A stretch of 64,000 bases of DNA from Nibrella saemangeumensis (GCF_039541915.1 NZ_BAABHD010000021.1:62001-126000), one strand, 5' to 3'; positions 44,501 through 52,250 are shown, numbered from the stretch's first letter. Program-made: numbers and translations. The notes: generated by a model from the letters alone, not told the origin.

Positions 44501-44767
44501 CTTGATCCGGTTGTAGGGTGTGTAGCCAAGCAGTTCGGTGATGCGGTCGAACTCCGACTCGGCATACTGAGCAGCCAAATTGGCCAACTGATTTCCGTCC
44601 TGATAAAAATAGATTTCAAAATTAGCGGTCTTGACCAGCTTCCAGTCAAATTGCCGGTACTGAATCCGGTTTTTACCGAACTGTTCCATGGATGGGTAAA
44701 TCTGTGCGGTAGTCCCCGACAGTACCCCCAGCCAGGCTATGAAGAAAAGAATGTATTGCTTACGCAT
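41540..44767 (-). CDS. Large outer-membrane protein: peptidase-MA-like, TolB-type WD40 propeller and C-terminal barrel
   Basis: 1075 residues. Signal peptide MRKQYILFFIAWLGVLSG. An N-terminal peptidase-MA-like region (about 40-270) has FEIYFYQDGNQLANLAAQYA and YNRIKVFLFNSPQEL but an HDITML instead of an intact HExxH. PD40/WD40-type blades follow at about 300-600 (KLSPDKQFIAYTTVRDGKFN, MDASEDGSSLIMSADRKGQN). A BamA/Omp85-like beta-barrel makes up the last 350 residues, ending in YLTLGYDF. This three-part layout occurs in Bacteroidota as TolB-like or surface-antigen proteins of unknown role. The protease domain is probably inactive (inference). Confidence 0.85.
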   Translation of the reverse strand: MRKQYILFFIAWLGVLSGTTAQIYPSMEQFGKNRIQYRQFDWKLVKTANFEIYFYQDGNQLANLAAQYAESEFDRITELLGYTPYNRIKVFLFNSPQELAQSNIGLSTHGDLNGREIDLAKSRLEIAFTGDQISFRRQLVHDITMLFVYDMLYGGSLKDALQSSLLLTLPDWFMPGIAAYAAEGWSTDLDDYMRDVALNHPVRKPSLLMGKEAERIGHSIWNYIAQKYGRDNISNILNLTRIIRNEQSSIASTLGVPYNRFLRDWREYYAGMAKTVTQSYQQGQDDFRIKIGSAGAPFQLNNLKLSPDKQFIAYTTVRDGKFNVEVVNTTTRKRLSVLNGGYRQDEQNLRPTTPLVAWQRGNNLVVVSNEKGKSYLYTFTDVDKRPKIKDRRVIQGLTQVVSMDASEDGSSLIMSADRKGQNDLYLYSIGRGTYQQLTNDLYDDMNPAFAGRTTTPIVFSSNRLQDTLGVDKGSYKTIRDRMSLFLHEGGARAASVTRLTDSLRHAVQPLAAGENTIYYLSDAAGIRNLYRLDTTTRQVRQLTAFPYGIHLYNLNPANGGFVYSTIQNGDIYISYRSKLDLNQSVQTTPTQRNISLGFTPSAETTPAQRAVSPTDTTTRPVTQVSQATPSGRSDLEPGEVNTDNYQFDEDVLKAAEYRQRRTLPSSPTSIAPPRNRRRENITIRGPFDYQGLFIANDASSAWRVDPIRGFGYTQTITMNDLLENHIIKAGLFITTNLRNSDLFAEYNNLTHRVDYGARVDRQTLFLDNGGLSQKYRYNRVAASASYPLSVTSRFTISPSYTVTRLLDLSFIGQPDRTSEYGGLRGEFVYDNTKVNGMNMLEGTRFKARYDEYVGVRNINESFNRFMFDLRHYQKLHRDLMLAVRVSYGQSGGAAPKQSTLGGMENWIARQFEPSARNPVQVPNPLQDTRDDYRDVFFLDFAAPLRGFRLGKLTGNSHLLLNTEFRIPLVRYLYRGTITSNFLRNLQLVAFSDIGTAWTGKGPFSRQNSLNTEVVGGGNLPFRATVTNFKNPFLIGYGAGIRTMLFGYYVKFDYAWGLENNVVSKAIPYLTLGYDF

Positions 44768-44795
44768 AATAATCCAACCGATACCCGAAAAAACA

Positions 44796-45869
44796 CTATG
44801 AACTAATACGGTAATATAACGAAAGATGCCGGTTAATATTCACTTCGGCCGCTAATTCTTCACCATACAACAGAAAGCGGGCAAACTCATGCGCCAGATA
44901 CGGAGCCAGTGATACACCCTTTGTACCCAGTCCGTTAAAGATACCCACCGCCGGATTTGCCGGGTGAAGGCCGAGAAACGGCCGCCGGTCATTCGTTGAC
45001 GGCCGGATACCTGCCTGCTGTTGAATCACCTCATACGGTATCTTCAGTATTTCTTTCACTTTTGTCTCTAAGAACGAACGGGCATCATCGGATGTTTGCC
45101 AATTCAGGTCGTGCCAGGTGTAAGTGGCACCGATTTTAAGCGTCTTATTATCAACCGGTAAAATAAACACGCCCTGGTTGACCACATTCCGGATGGGATA
45201 GTCCTCCACCCGGGCCGTCAGTACCTGCCCTTTTACCGGCGCAAAAGGCAACCAGGACCAAAGCGCGTTCTCCTGCGCCTGCACCCCGTCGCAGAAGATT
45301 ACCTGCTGCACCTGCCAGTCATACCAGATTGCCCCTTTAGCCGGATACATCAATTCCTGAGGCAGGATGGCCTGCTCGATAAACTGATTCTTATCTTGAA
45401 AATATTGCCGGATTGCCGCCAAAAAATCAATTAGATCAACCCAGCCGGCCTGCGTTACCTCCAGACCGCCGTACGGATTGTGAATATACGGTTTGTATTG
45501 CTCATTATTAACCCGCTCACGAACGTACTTACCAATAGAGGACTCGGCTGTCTGGGCAAGGTAAGAATTTTGCTCTTCAATGGAGCGAAAGGGTCGGTAA
45601 ATGTCCAGCGGGAAGAAGAAATGAGCCCCCAATTGCTGCTCTATGCTGGTATAAAACTGATGGAGAAACGGAAACAGGTCATCGGCCTTCCAGGTACGAA
45701 CCAGCTTACGACCCGTCAGCGGGTTAACGATGCCGGCCGCTACCCGCGATGCCGATGGCAACTCGGCAGCATTGGCGACAATGACCTTGCAGCCGAGCCG
45801 ATCGAGCGTCCAGGCCAGCACCGACCCGCCTACCCCCTGCCCGACAATCAGGAAATCGGCGGTGTTCAT
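44796..45869 (-). CDS. FAD-dependent oxidoreductase of the DAO (D-amino-acid oxidase/ThiO-like) family
   Basis: 357 residues. N-terminal Rossmann motif FLIVGQGVGGSVLAWTLDRL, then SASRVAAGIVNPLTGRK, VKGQVLTAR, KIGATYTWHD, and the C-terminal motif QAGIRPSTNDRRPFLGLHP with NGLGTKGVSLAP. These fit the DAO fold of amine-oxidising flavoproteins. The start codon overlaps the cmk stop by 4 nt, so the two genes are translationally coupled. The substrate is not identified. Confidence 0.9.
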   Translation of the reverse strand: MNTADFLIVGQGVGGSVLAWTLDRLGCKVIVANAAELPSASRVAAGIVNPLTGRKLVRTWKADDLFPFLHQFYTSIEQQLGAHFFFPLDIYRPFRSIEEQNSYLAQTAESSIGKYVRERVNNEQYKPYIHNPYGGLEVTQAGWVDLIDFLAAIRQYFQDKNQFIEQAILPQELMYPAKGAIWYDWQVQQVIFCDGVQAQENALWSWLPFAPVKGQVLTARVEDYPIRNVVNQGVFILPVDNKTLKIGATYTWHDLNWQTSDDARSFLETKVKEILKIPYEVIQQQAGIRPSTNDRRPFLGLHPANPAVGIFNGLGTKGVSLAPYLAHEFARFLLYGEELAAEVNINRHLSLYYRISS

Positions 45870-46582
45870 GCATTTTCTTTATTGAAGTGGCCCTCCCGGT
45901 GGAGTTCCGAAACCCGCCGGTCGATCACGTCAATGACCCAGTCGACCTGCTCTTCAATGGTCATGTAAGACGTATCCAGCACCTCAGCGTCGGGAGCCTG
46001 CACCAGGGGACTTTCGGCGCGGGTGGTATCAATCCGGTCGCGCTTTTCAATGTTCTGGATGATCTCGTCCAGATTAATTAGTTCCCCTTTTTCGAGCAAC
46101 TCCTGCTGACGGCGCTTGGCGCGGATAAATGTTTCGGCGGTCATAAAAACCTTCACCTCGGCATCCGGAAAAACTTTGGTACCGATGTCACGACCGTCCA
46201 TCACCACTCCTCTCCTGCGCCCCATCCGCTGCTGCTGTGCCACCATGGCCCGCCGGACTTCGGGTATAGCACTGACCTCGCTAACCATGTTGGAGATATA
46301 CATCTTCCGGATTTCCTCCTCGACATTGAGGCCGTTGAGGCAGGTTTCATTTTTGCCGGTACGAGCGTTAAAATTGAACGAAATCTGAATACGCTCCAGT
46401 GCCGCCAGGATCTCTTTGGGATTTGTAAGGGAGATATGGTTTTGGAAGAAGTACAAACTGACGGCCCGGTACATGGCCCCGGTGTCAATGTACGCATACC
46501 CCATGCGGGCGGCTACAATTTTGGCGGTCGTACTTTTTCCGCAACTCGAATACCCATCTATCGCAACAACTATCTTCGACAT
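45866..46582 (-). CDS. cmk: Cytidylate kinase
   Basis: 238 residues from the ATG at 46582, which begins the domain (MSKIVVAIDGYSSCGKST); longer upstream reading is not supported. P-loop GYSSCGKST at 10-18, then AYIDTGAMYRAVSLYF, GRDIGTKVFPDAEVKVFMTA and the lid region RAKRRQQELL. It phosphorylates CMP/dCMP to the diphosphate and is essential for nucleotide supply. It overlaps the downstream DAO-family gene by 4 nt. Confidence 0.97.
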   Translation of the reverse strand: MSKIVVAIDGYSSCGKSTTAKIVAARMGYAYIDTGAMYRAVSLYFFQNHISLTNPKEILAALERIQISFNFNARTGKNETCLNGLNVEEEIRKMYISNMVSEVSAIPEVRRAMVAQQQRMGRRRGVVMDGRDIGTKVFPDAEVKVFMTAETFIRAKRRQQELLEKGELINLDEIIQNIEKRDRIDTTRAESPLVQAPDAEVLDTSYMTIEEQVDWVIDVIDRRVSELHREGHFNKENA

Positions 46583-46647
46583 GACCCTATCCCGGCAAAA
46601 TTTCGGCAAAGAAACAGCAAAAAGGCGGCATAACCAACCCGGCCTTC

Positions 46648-47187
46648 TCACCGGCCCGGTTCGGTATATTCCTCGCGCAACAAGGCAAAGATGTGTTCGT
46701 CGAGGGGCTGGTTGTTCTTTACTGCCGCTTTCCGGAGTACCGCTTCGGGCCGGAAACCGGTCTGCTCCAACACCCGCATCGACGCGATATTACCCTCTAA
46801 CACACAGGCATAGATCCGGTTAACCTGAAAGTTTTTAAAAATATAACCGACCATCACCGGAATGGCTTCTGACATAATGCCCCGCCCCCAGTACTCCTCG
46901 CCCAACCAATAGCCGATTTCGGCGTTGAACCGGTAGATATCATCTTTCACGGTAAACCCGATATTGCCCACGGCCACCCCATCAACCTCAATAGCAAGAT
47001 TTGTGGGGTTCTGGTAGGATCGGTTGGAGCGCACCCACGAGTGCGCATCGCGAATGGTGTACGGGTATGGAAAGAAATCCCGGACGTTGTTCCAGATATT
47101 GCGGTTGCTAGCGTGCCTGGACAAAGACTCCTCGTCTCCTTCGCGCCAGGGCCGAAGTCGGCAAGTAGTGAGCTGAAATGTAGTCAA
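46648..47187 (-). CDS. GNAT-family N-acetyltransferase (RimJ/RimL-like)
   Basis: 179 residues. Start TTCRLRPWREGDEESLSRHA, then NIGFTVKDDIYRFNAEIGYW, LGEEYWGRGIMSEAIPVMVG (acetyl-CoA-binding motif A, with W-G-R-G), NRIYACVLEGNIASMRVLEQ and TGFRPEAVLRKAAVKN. This is the ribosomal-protein or small-molecule acetyltransferase branch. The target is unknown. It is 65 nt upstream of cmk on the same strand. Confidence 0.93.
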   Translation of the reverse strand: MTTFQLTTCRLRPWREGDEESLSRHASNRNIWNNVRDFFPYPYTIRDAHSWVRSNRSYQNPTNLAIEVDGVAVGNIGFTVKDDIYRFNAEIGYWLGEEYWGRGIMSEAIPVMVGYIFKNFQVNRIYACVLEGNIASMRVLEQTGFRPEAVLRKAAVKNNQPLDEHIFALLREEYTEPGR

Positions 47188-47253
47188 AGGAGGGTAATTG
47201 TTTTTCGCGAAAACTAACAGTTTTTAGCGAAAAACAACAAATGAACAATTTTG

Positions 47254-47835
47254 TTAGCGCACAATTACGGTCAGGCTGCGGGCACCGTGAGCCCCAATCA
47301 CCAGTGACTGCTCAATATCAGCCGTTTTGGAAGGCCCTGCAATAAACACCCCGTAACTCAGCGTCTTCTTTTCTATCTGACGGTACGCTTCGTGCATAGT
47401 TGCCACTAAGGTGTTCCGATCAATGACCAGCACCAGATGCTGCGTAATAAACGGCAGCGCCCGATGCAGCATATTAGACTCCGGTACCCAGATAGCCGCA
47501 TTTTCGCCTACGGCAAAAACACCCGCCAGCACGGCTACATCGACCTGTTCGAGCTCCTCCTTAACAGTGTTGACACTCACCGGCATAAGGTGGATACCCT
47601 CCAGTGGCACCGACGCAGCAATCCGCTTCGCATCCGGAAACCGCTCCCGTACCACATCCGCTACCGCCTGGCCGGTGTGTAACTCCACCAACTGCCCGCC
47701 CACAAAAGCCAGTGCCTCGGCAAACCGGGTAAAGGTTTGGTCCGGGTCCGGCTGAAAATCCGGGATCTCCGGCAACGGAAGCGGCTGGGGCTTGTTTGCC
47801 CGCACTTTAGCAATAATCTGGTCTCGCGACGACAT
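47254..47835 (-). CDS. lutC: L-lactate utilisation protein LutC (LUD domain)
   Basis: 193 residues. LUD/YkgG domain with RERFPDAKRIAASVPLEG, VAVLAGVFAVGENAAIWVPE, ALPFITQHLVLVID and FIAGPSKTADIEQSLVIGAH. The last motif, G-P-S-x-T-A-D-I, is diagnostic for LutC-type proteins. It is the final gene of the lut set, 43 nt after lutB. LutABC oxidises L-lactate to pyruvate at the membrane side, delivering electrons to the respiratory chain. Confidence 0.93.
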   Translation of the reverse strand: MSSRDQIIAKVRANKPQPLPLPEIPDFQPDPDQTFTRFAEALAFVGGQLVELHTGQAVADVVRERFPDAKRIAASVPLEGIHLMPVSVNTVKEELEQVDVAVLAGVFAVGENAAIWVPESNMLHRALPFITQHLVLVIDRNTLVATMHEAYRQIEKKTLSYGVFIAGPSKTADIEQSLVIGAHGARSLTVIVR

Positions 47836-47878
47836 ACGTACCCCCGACGTTCAGGTCGGCCTCCATAAAAATTTACAA

Positions 47879-49297
47879 TTAGTTAGGATCAACCACCGGT
47901 GCCGGTGAAACAGGAGTCTCTACTGATTTACCCGCGTTCTGTGCATACCAATCCCGGAAACTTTGCTTGGGCGGTTCGGGTAATTCGCGCGCAATAGCCC
48001 AGGGATTAACAGCACCGGCATGGCTGATGGCGTGCGGAGTCAGGCTGAGCGCCTTCCGGGCCATCCGACCCAGGCGGGCATAGAGCGTCGGACGGGCCAG
48101 CACATTAGCCAGCGCTTTCATGGCAAGTCGTTTGCTGGCCGGCATCGCCTTCTCCTTGCTGATAATCTGCCGCCACTTATACAGCTGTACGTGAATATCG
48201 ATCTTGACCGGGCAAACATCTGAGCAGGAGCCACAGAGCGTCGAAGCAAAGGGCAGCGTGCTATGCTTTTTCAGGTCGGTATTGGGCGACAGAATAGAGC
48301 CAATAGGACCGGGTACGGTATAATCGTAACTATGGCCACCACTCCGACGATATACCGGACAGGTATTCATACAAGCTCCACACCGGATACATTTCAGGGA
48401 GTTACGGAAGTCGGGCCGGCCAAGCTGCTCCGTGCGGCCATTATCGACAATGACAATGTGCAGTTCCTGACCCGGCCGGGGTTTGTGAAAATGCGATGTG
48501 TAGGTAGTTACGAGCTGACCGGTGGCGCTGCGGGCCAGCAGCCGGGTAAATATGCCCAGGTGTTCCAGTTTAGGAATAATCTTTTCAATACCCATACTGG
48601 CAATATGCACCGGCGTTAAGGTTACCCCCAGATCGGCGTTACCTTCGTTGGTGCAGACGACAAAGCCACCGGTTTCAGCAATAGCAAAGTTTACACCGGA
48701 CAGCGTTATATCGGCCGCTACGAATTTCTGCCGCAGGTGCTGCCGTGCCGTTTCGGCCAGAAACTGCGGGTCACTGGCATCGGCAGGGGTTCCCAGGTGC
48801 TCATGGAATATCCGTCCTACATCCTCTTTCTTGAGATGAATAGCCGGCATCACTATATGGCTCGGCGGCTCGTGGTTGAACTGAATAATTCGCTCGCCCA
48901 GGTCGGTATCCACTACTTCAATGCCGTGTTTCTCCAGAAACGGATTCAGGTGACATTCTTCCGTGAGCATGGATTTGCTCTTGACCATCCGTGTGGCCTT
49001 GTGCTTTTGCAGAATGGATAAGACAATGCGGTTATGCTCTTCGGCGTTGGCGGCCCAGTGCACCTGAATGCCGTTCTGCTGCGCGTTCCGCTCGAACTCC
49101 TCCAGATAGTCATCAAGCCGGCTCAGCGTATGATTCTTAATCTGCGAGGCCAGTTCGCGTAACTGCTCCCATTCGGGTATCTGATATACGGCGCGGTCGC
49201 GTTTCTGGCGCACAAACCAAAGGGCCTTATCATGCCAGGTGGTGCGGTCAACGTCGCGGTTGAATTGCTCGGCGGCTTGTGGGTGGTTCATAATCAA
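47879..49297 (-). CDS. lutB: L-lactate utilisation iron-sulfur protein LutB
   Basis: 472 residues. A LUD-like N-terminal half (ITLSGVNFAIAETGGFVVCT, NEGNADLGVTLTPVHI) is followed by two 4Fe-4S motifs: CIRCGACMNTCPVYRRSGG at about 303-321 and CGSCSDVCPVKIDIH at about 352-366. A DUF3390-like tail closes it. It starts immediately after the stop of the 51-residue gene at 49298-49453 (0 nt between); an alternative ATG at 49291 is equally possible. In other bacteria lutA is directly upstream of lutB; here four small genes intervene. Confidence 0.95.
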   Translation of the reverse strand: MIMNHPQAAEQFNRDVDRTTWHDKALWFVRQKRDRAVYQIPEWEQLRELASQIKNHTLSRLDDYLEEFERNAQQNGIQVHWAANAEEHNRIVLSILQKHKATRMVKSKSMLTEECHLNPFLEKHGIEVVDTDLGERIIQFNHEPPSHIVMPAIHLKKEDVGRIFHEHLGTPADASDPQFLAETARQHLRQKFVAADITLSGVNFAIAETGGFVVCTNEGNADLGVTLTPVHIASMGIEKIIPKLEHLGIFTRLLARSATGQLVTTYTSHFHKPRPGQELHIVIVDNGRTEQLGRPDFRNSLKCIRCGACMNTCPVYRRSGGHSYDYTVPGPIGSILSPNTDLKKHSTLPFASTLCGSCSDVCPVKIDIHVQLYKWRQIISKEKAMPASKRLAMKALANVLARPTLYARLGRMARKALSLTPHAISHAGAVNPWAIARELPEPPKQSFRDWYAQNAGKSVETPVSPAPVVDPN

Positions 49298-49453
49298 CTA
49301 GAGTTCTTTTGCTTTCAGACGCACAACTTTACCATCACGCCAAACAACCAATTCTTCATCGTTACGTTTGGCCTGCTCAATAACCCGCTTGACCGCCAGA
49401 CGCATTCCATCAACTAATCGTTGCCCTTCCACAGATAATTTTTTATCTGCCAT
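49298..49453 (-). CDS. 51-residue protein, candidate partner of the zeta-toxin-like kinase
   Basis: 51 residues reading MADKKLSVEGQRLVDGM, a helix AVKRVIEQAKRNDEEL, then VVWRDGKVVRLKAKEL. It overlaps the end of the zeta-like gene by 11 nt and its stop codon touches the lutB ATG, so all three are likely translated from one mRNA. Small proteins of this type, from recollection, often accompany COG4185 zeta-toxin-like kinases in Bacteroidota, which suggests an antitoxin or regulator role. That is inference only. Confidence 0.7.
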   Translation of the reverse strand: MADKKLSVEGQRLVDGMRLAVKRVIEQAKRNDEELVVWRDGKVVRLKAKEL

Positions 49454-50015
49454 ACCCTATCAGCTTTTGCCAGTTTATTTCGTCAAAAACCTGCTTCAAT
49501 TCTCCTTCCCAACATTCAGCAATTGGCTGTAGTTCGGTGGCTGAATTATCGACAACTATTGTTCGCGTACAAACAGGTAAATATAATGACATTAAGTTCT
49601 CCAAACTTCTCTTGTAACGTCGTTCAATTACATCCTGAGGTATATTATGACCTCCTTTCGAAACCCGAATAGCAACGCGTTCCTTCGCCAGTTCTACAGA
49701 CTGAAGCCAAACGTAAAAAAGAGTGACGTCGTACCCTAACTCGCTCGCCCGCCGGATAGTGTGCACATACGAGCGGGTAGACAGCGTCGTCTCAAACGCG
49801 AAATCTACCCGCTGCTGTAACAGATGGTCAATTCGCTGCAGCATAATCCGACCGGCCTCAAAAGCGACCGTATCCGGCTGAAACGGGGATAAACCACGAG
49901 CAATTTCATCGGCGTTTACAAACTCATAACAGTGCAATACCTCAGGAAGCAGCGTGTACGCGGCTGTTGTTTTGCCTGCACCGTTTGGACCCGCTAGTAT
50001 GTACAGATTCGGCAT
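49443..50015 (-). CDS. Zeta-toxin-like P-loop kinase (COG4185)
   Basis: 190 residues. P-loop GPNGAGKTT at 9-17, then FVNADEIARGLSPFQPD, VDFAFETTLSTRSYV and VAIRVSKGGHNIPQDVIERR (the lid-like segment seen in zeta-type kinases). Zeta toxins phosphorylate UDP-N-acetylglucosamine; many short chromosomal homologues of COG4185 have unproven function. It starts 3 nt after the XRE stop and overlaps the 51-residue gene by 11 nt. It lies inside the lut gene group. Confidence 0.88.
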   Translation of the reverse strand: MPNLYILAGPNGAGKTTAAYTLLPEVLHCYEFVNADEIARGLSPFQPDTVAFEAGRIMLQRIDHLLQQRVDFAFETTLSTRSYVHTIRRASELGYDVTLFYVWLQSVELAKERVAIRVSKGGHNIPQDVIERRYKRSLENLMSLYLPVCTRTIVVDNSATELQPIAECWEGELKQVFDEINWQKLIGYGR

Positions 50016-50018
50016 GTC

Positions 50019-50219
50019 CTAATCGGTTTCTTCCAGCTGAAATATCTCTTCGACCCGTTTGTCAAACACCCTGGCCATTTTCAGCGCCAGAATGGTCGAA
50101 GGTACGTAGCGTCCCGTTTCTATTGAATTAATGGTCTGGCGACTGACCCCAATCTGGTCGGCCAGTTCGGCCTGCGATATGTTCTTTTCGGCCCGTTCTA
50201 CCTTAATTCGGTTCTTCAT
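50019..50219 (-). CDS. Small XRE-family regulator (YozG/SdpR-companion type)
   Basis: 66 residues, almost only the HTH: MKNRIKVERAEKNISQAELA, DQIGVSRQTINSIETGRYVP and KMARVFDKRVEEIFQLEE. The start at 50219 overlaps the upstream membrane-protein stop by 4 nt, indicating coupled translation. This tiny HTH class typically sits next to a membrane protein gene and regulates its own operon. The inverted repeats at 50685-50712 are its likely operator. Confidence 0.92.
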   Translation of the reverse strand: MKNRIKVERAEKNISQAELADQIGVSRQTINSIETGRYVPSTILALKMARVFDKRVEEIFQLEETD

Positions 50220-50665
50220 AGCGCCAGTACCCGACTGTTCTTGTACAGCAGCATGTTGAACCGGATCACAAACACAATCAGCATCGTAAACATATTGTAA
50301 ATCAGCACGTCGAAGAACCGCTCGCCGTGGACAAACAATATGGCTATGGCCAGAACAATATAATTGACGTAAATGCTCCATTGCAGGGCTTCCAGTCGCA
50401 TCTGGCTCACCATTTCGTCTTCAATACTCTCTTTCGAGAAACCAATCATCAGCAGGCCCGCTATAACACCCAGCGCGGCTACTTCATCCGTTAAATTAAT
50501 CGTAAGATCTGAGCCTAGAAAGCCCCGACCTTTAGCGATGCTAACGGTTAAAAATTCAAAATGAAATTCAGCGTACATGTACGCCAGTCCGAGGGCTACA
50601 GACGGAATCAGAATCAGCCAGCCGATCAGCCGGAAGCGGTGCGGAAATAACCATTGCGTTTTCAT
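50216..50665 (-). CDS. Small integral membrane protein, partner of the XRE regulator
   Basis: 149 residues from the ATG at 50665. Four hydrophobic helices are visible: about 10-30, 61-80, 98-113 and 120-135. The loops include EDEMVSQMRLEALQWSIYVN and VIRFNMLLYKNSRVL. It resembles the DUF-type membrane proteins encoded with small XRE regulators in Bacteroidota and Firmicutes. Function unknown. It overlaps the XRE gene by 4 nt. Confidence 0.82.
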   Translation of the reverse strand: MKTQWLFPHRFRLIGWLILIPSVALGLAYMYAEFHFEFLTVSIAKGRGFLGSDLTINLTDEVAALGVIAGLLMIGFSKESIEDEMVSQMRLEALQWSIYVNYIVLAIAILFVHGERFFDVLIYNMFTMLIVFVIRFNMLLYKNSRVLAL

Positions 50666-50684
50666 AAATACATCAATTAAGTTT

Positions 50685-50712
50685 GCTTTACCAAAAGTAA
50701 AGTAAGCTTTAC
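50685..50712 (-). promoter_or_regulatory. Triple alternating repeat (GCTTTAC), likely XRE operator
   Basis: GCTTTAC at 50685-50691, its inverse GTAAAG at 50697-50702, and GCTTTAC again at 50706-50712, so two overlapping palindromes with a 21-bp repeat period. It lies 20-47 nt before the membrane-protein start codon and between it and the lutA stop. Best read as the operator of the XRE gene at 50019-50219 (inference). Confidence 0.6.
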
Positions 50713-50740
50713 AAAAAGACAAGCTTAATTGAGTAAACGG

Positions 50741-51478
50741 TTAATAACTTCCGTTTAGAATCTCCGCTACATGCATGACCCGAACCGGTAGTTGCCGCCG
50801 ACGGACAATACCTTCCAGGTGCATCAGGCACGACATATCGCCCCCGGTCAGCACCTGAGCGCCATTTCGCACATGATCATCCACCCTGTCGGTACCCATC
50901 CGGGCCGATACGGCGGCTTCTGTTATGCAGAATGAACCGCCAAAACCACAGCACTCATCGTATCGCTCCAGTTCAACCAGTTCGAGCCCTTTTACTTTTT
51001 TCAGCAGCCGGCTTATCTGCCCGTCCCGCACCGGTGTCAGCTCCGAATCGGTAGCCAGCCGCATACCCCGCTGTCCGTGACAACTCAGGTGCAACCCAAC
51101 CCGGTACGGAAACTCCGTCTCAATTTCAGTAACGCCCAGCACGTCGGTTATAAACTGCACCAGTTCGTAAGTCCGCTCCCGCACATGCAACACATCCGGT
51201 GTCTGATCGATGATATTGAAGTGCTTGCGGACATGATACACGCAGCTACCTGAAGGTGCCACGATGTAGTCGTACGAAGCAAAAGTCTTAACGAAATTAT
51301 GGTAGACAGGGATCGATTCCTGCTCACAACCGGAGTTGGCCATCGGCTGGCCGCAGCAGGTCTGTTGCATCGGAAACTCCGCTTTCACGCCGAGTTTCTC
51401 CAGGAGTTGCAGCGTAGCCATGCCGACCTGTGGGTAGAACTGATCGACGTAACACGGTATAAACAGCGCGACTTTCAA
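50741..51478 (-). CDS. lutA: L-lactate utilisation protein LutA (CCG-domain)
   Basis: 245 residues. Two CCG domains: CCGQPMANSGCEQ with C41/C42, and DECCGFGGSFCITEAAVS in the second half. Each CCG domain supplies cysteines to a non-cubane Fe-S cluster in the heterodisulfide-reductase-like fold. MKVALFIPCYVDQFYP is the typical start. It is the upstream subunit of the L-lactate oxidation complex with lutB and lutC but is separated from lutB by about 1.4 kb holding four unrelated small genes. Confidence 0.94.
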   Translation of the reverse strand: MKVALFIPCYVDQFYPQVGMATLQLLEKLGVKAEFPMQQTCCGQPMANSGCEQESIPVYHNFVKTFASYDYIVAPSGSCVYHVRKHFNIIDQTPDVLHVRERTYELVQFITDVLGVTEIETEFPYRVGLHLSCHGQRGMRLATDSELTPVRDGQISRLLKKVKGLELVELERYDECCGFGGSFCITEAAVSARMGTDRVDDHVRNGAQVLTGGDMSCLMHLEGIVRRRQLPVRVMHVAEILNGSY

Positions 51479-51491
51479 GGTCAGATAACGG

Positions 51492-52250
51492 TTATTTCAG
51501 TAAATAAGTAGCCAAAACCGGCTGATGGTCTGAGGTATCCGGCTCTTTCAGAACCTCGTACTTCAACAGGGTAAACTTACTCTGCCGTCTGGTCAGAATA
51601 TAATCAATCCGGGCGTTGCCATGAGGCAGGGTTGGTGTCTTTGACCGGACACCCGCATCCTGCCATTCATTCCAGATCGGCTGAATACCGGGCTCGTCGG
51701 GCCGGGCGTTGAGGTCACCCGCCCAGATGACCGGCTGAATACTCACCCGCAGCATCTGATTGACCATCGCCAGTTGCATACCCCGGTTCAGCCTCGACTG
51801 ATGATCGAGGTGCGTGTTACAGAACCGGATGGTTTTCTGGTTCGGCAGTTCAACGTACGCACACAGGATCACCCGTTGCTCGGTAGAGTCCGGATTCGGC
51901 AGTGGAATGTTCTGCGATGCAAGAATAGGATACTTCGACAGAATCCCTATCCCGTACGCTCCTGCTTCCAAGTCAATTGCTTTGCCAAAAAGCGGATACA
52001 TACCCGTCAGGTTAGCGAGTTGCTGCATCTGGTAGCCGCCATAAGACCGGGTAGTGGCACTGTCCAGTTCCTGTAGCGCGACCAGATCGGGCTTATGTTC
52101 CCGGATAAGCTGACCGACCCGAATCAGATTGAGCCGGCCCTGCTCATTCGCGCCATGGTGGATGTTGTAGGTCAGAACGGTGATTTTTTGCGCCTGCGCG
52201 GCATACACGGTGCTCAGCCACAGCGTCAGTAGCCATAGAAAATGTTTCAT
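51492..52250 (-). CDS. Exported endonuclease/exonuclease/phosphatase-family protein
   Basis: 252 residues. Signal peptide MKHFLWLLTLWLSTVYAAQA. EEP fold motifs: ITVLTYNIHHGANEQGRLNL, DLVALQELDSATTRS, FCNTHLDHQSRLNRGMQL, VIWAGDLNARPDEPG, ARIDYILTRR and DTSDHQPVLA, containing the catalytic Glu, His and Asp positions. Members hydrolyse phosphodiesters in DNA, lipids or signalling molecules; the substrate is unknown. It is 13 nt upstream of lutA. Confidence 0.92.
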   Translation of the reverse strand: MKHFLWLLTLWLSTVYAAQAQKITVLTYNIHHGANEQGRLNLIRVGQLIREHKPDLVALQELDSATTRSYGGYQMQQLANLTGMYPLFGKAIDLEAGAYGIGILSKYPILASQNIPLPNPDSTEQRVILCAYVELPNQKTIRFCNTHLDHQSRLNRGMQLAMVNQMLRVSIQPVIWAGDLNARPDEPGIQPIWNEWQDAGVRSKTPTLPHGNARIDYILTRRQSKFTLLKYEVLKEPDTSDHQPVLATYLLK

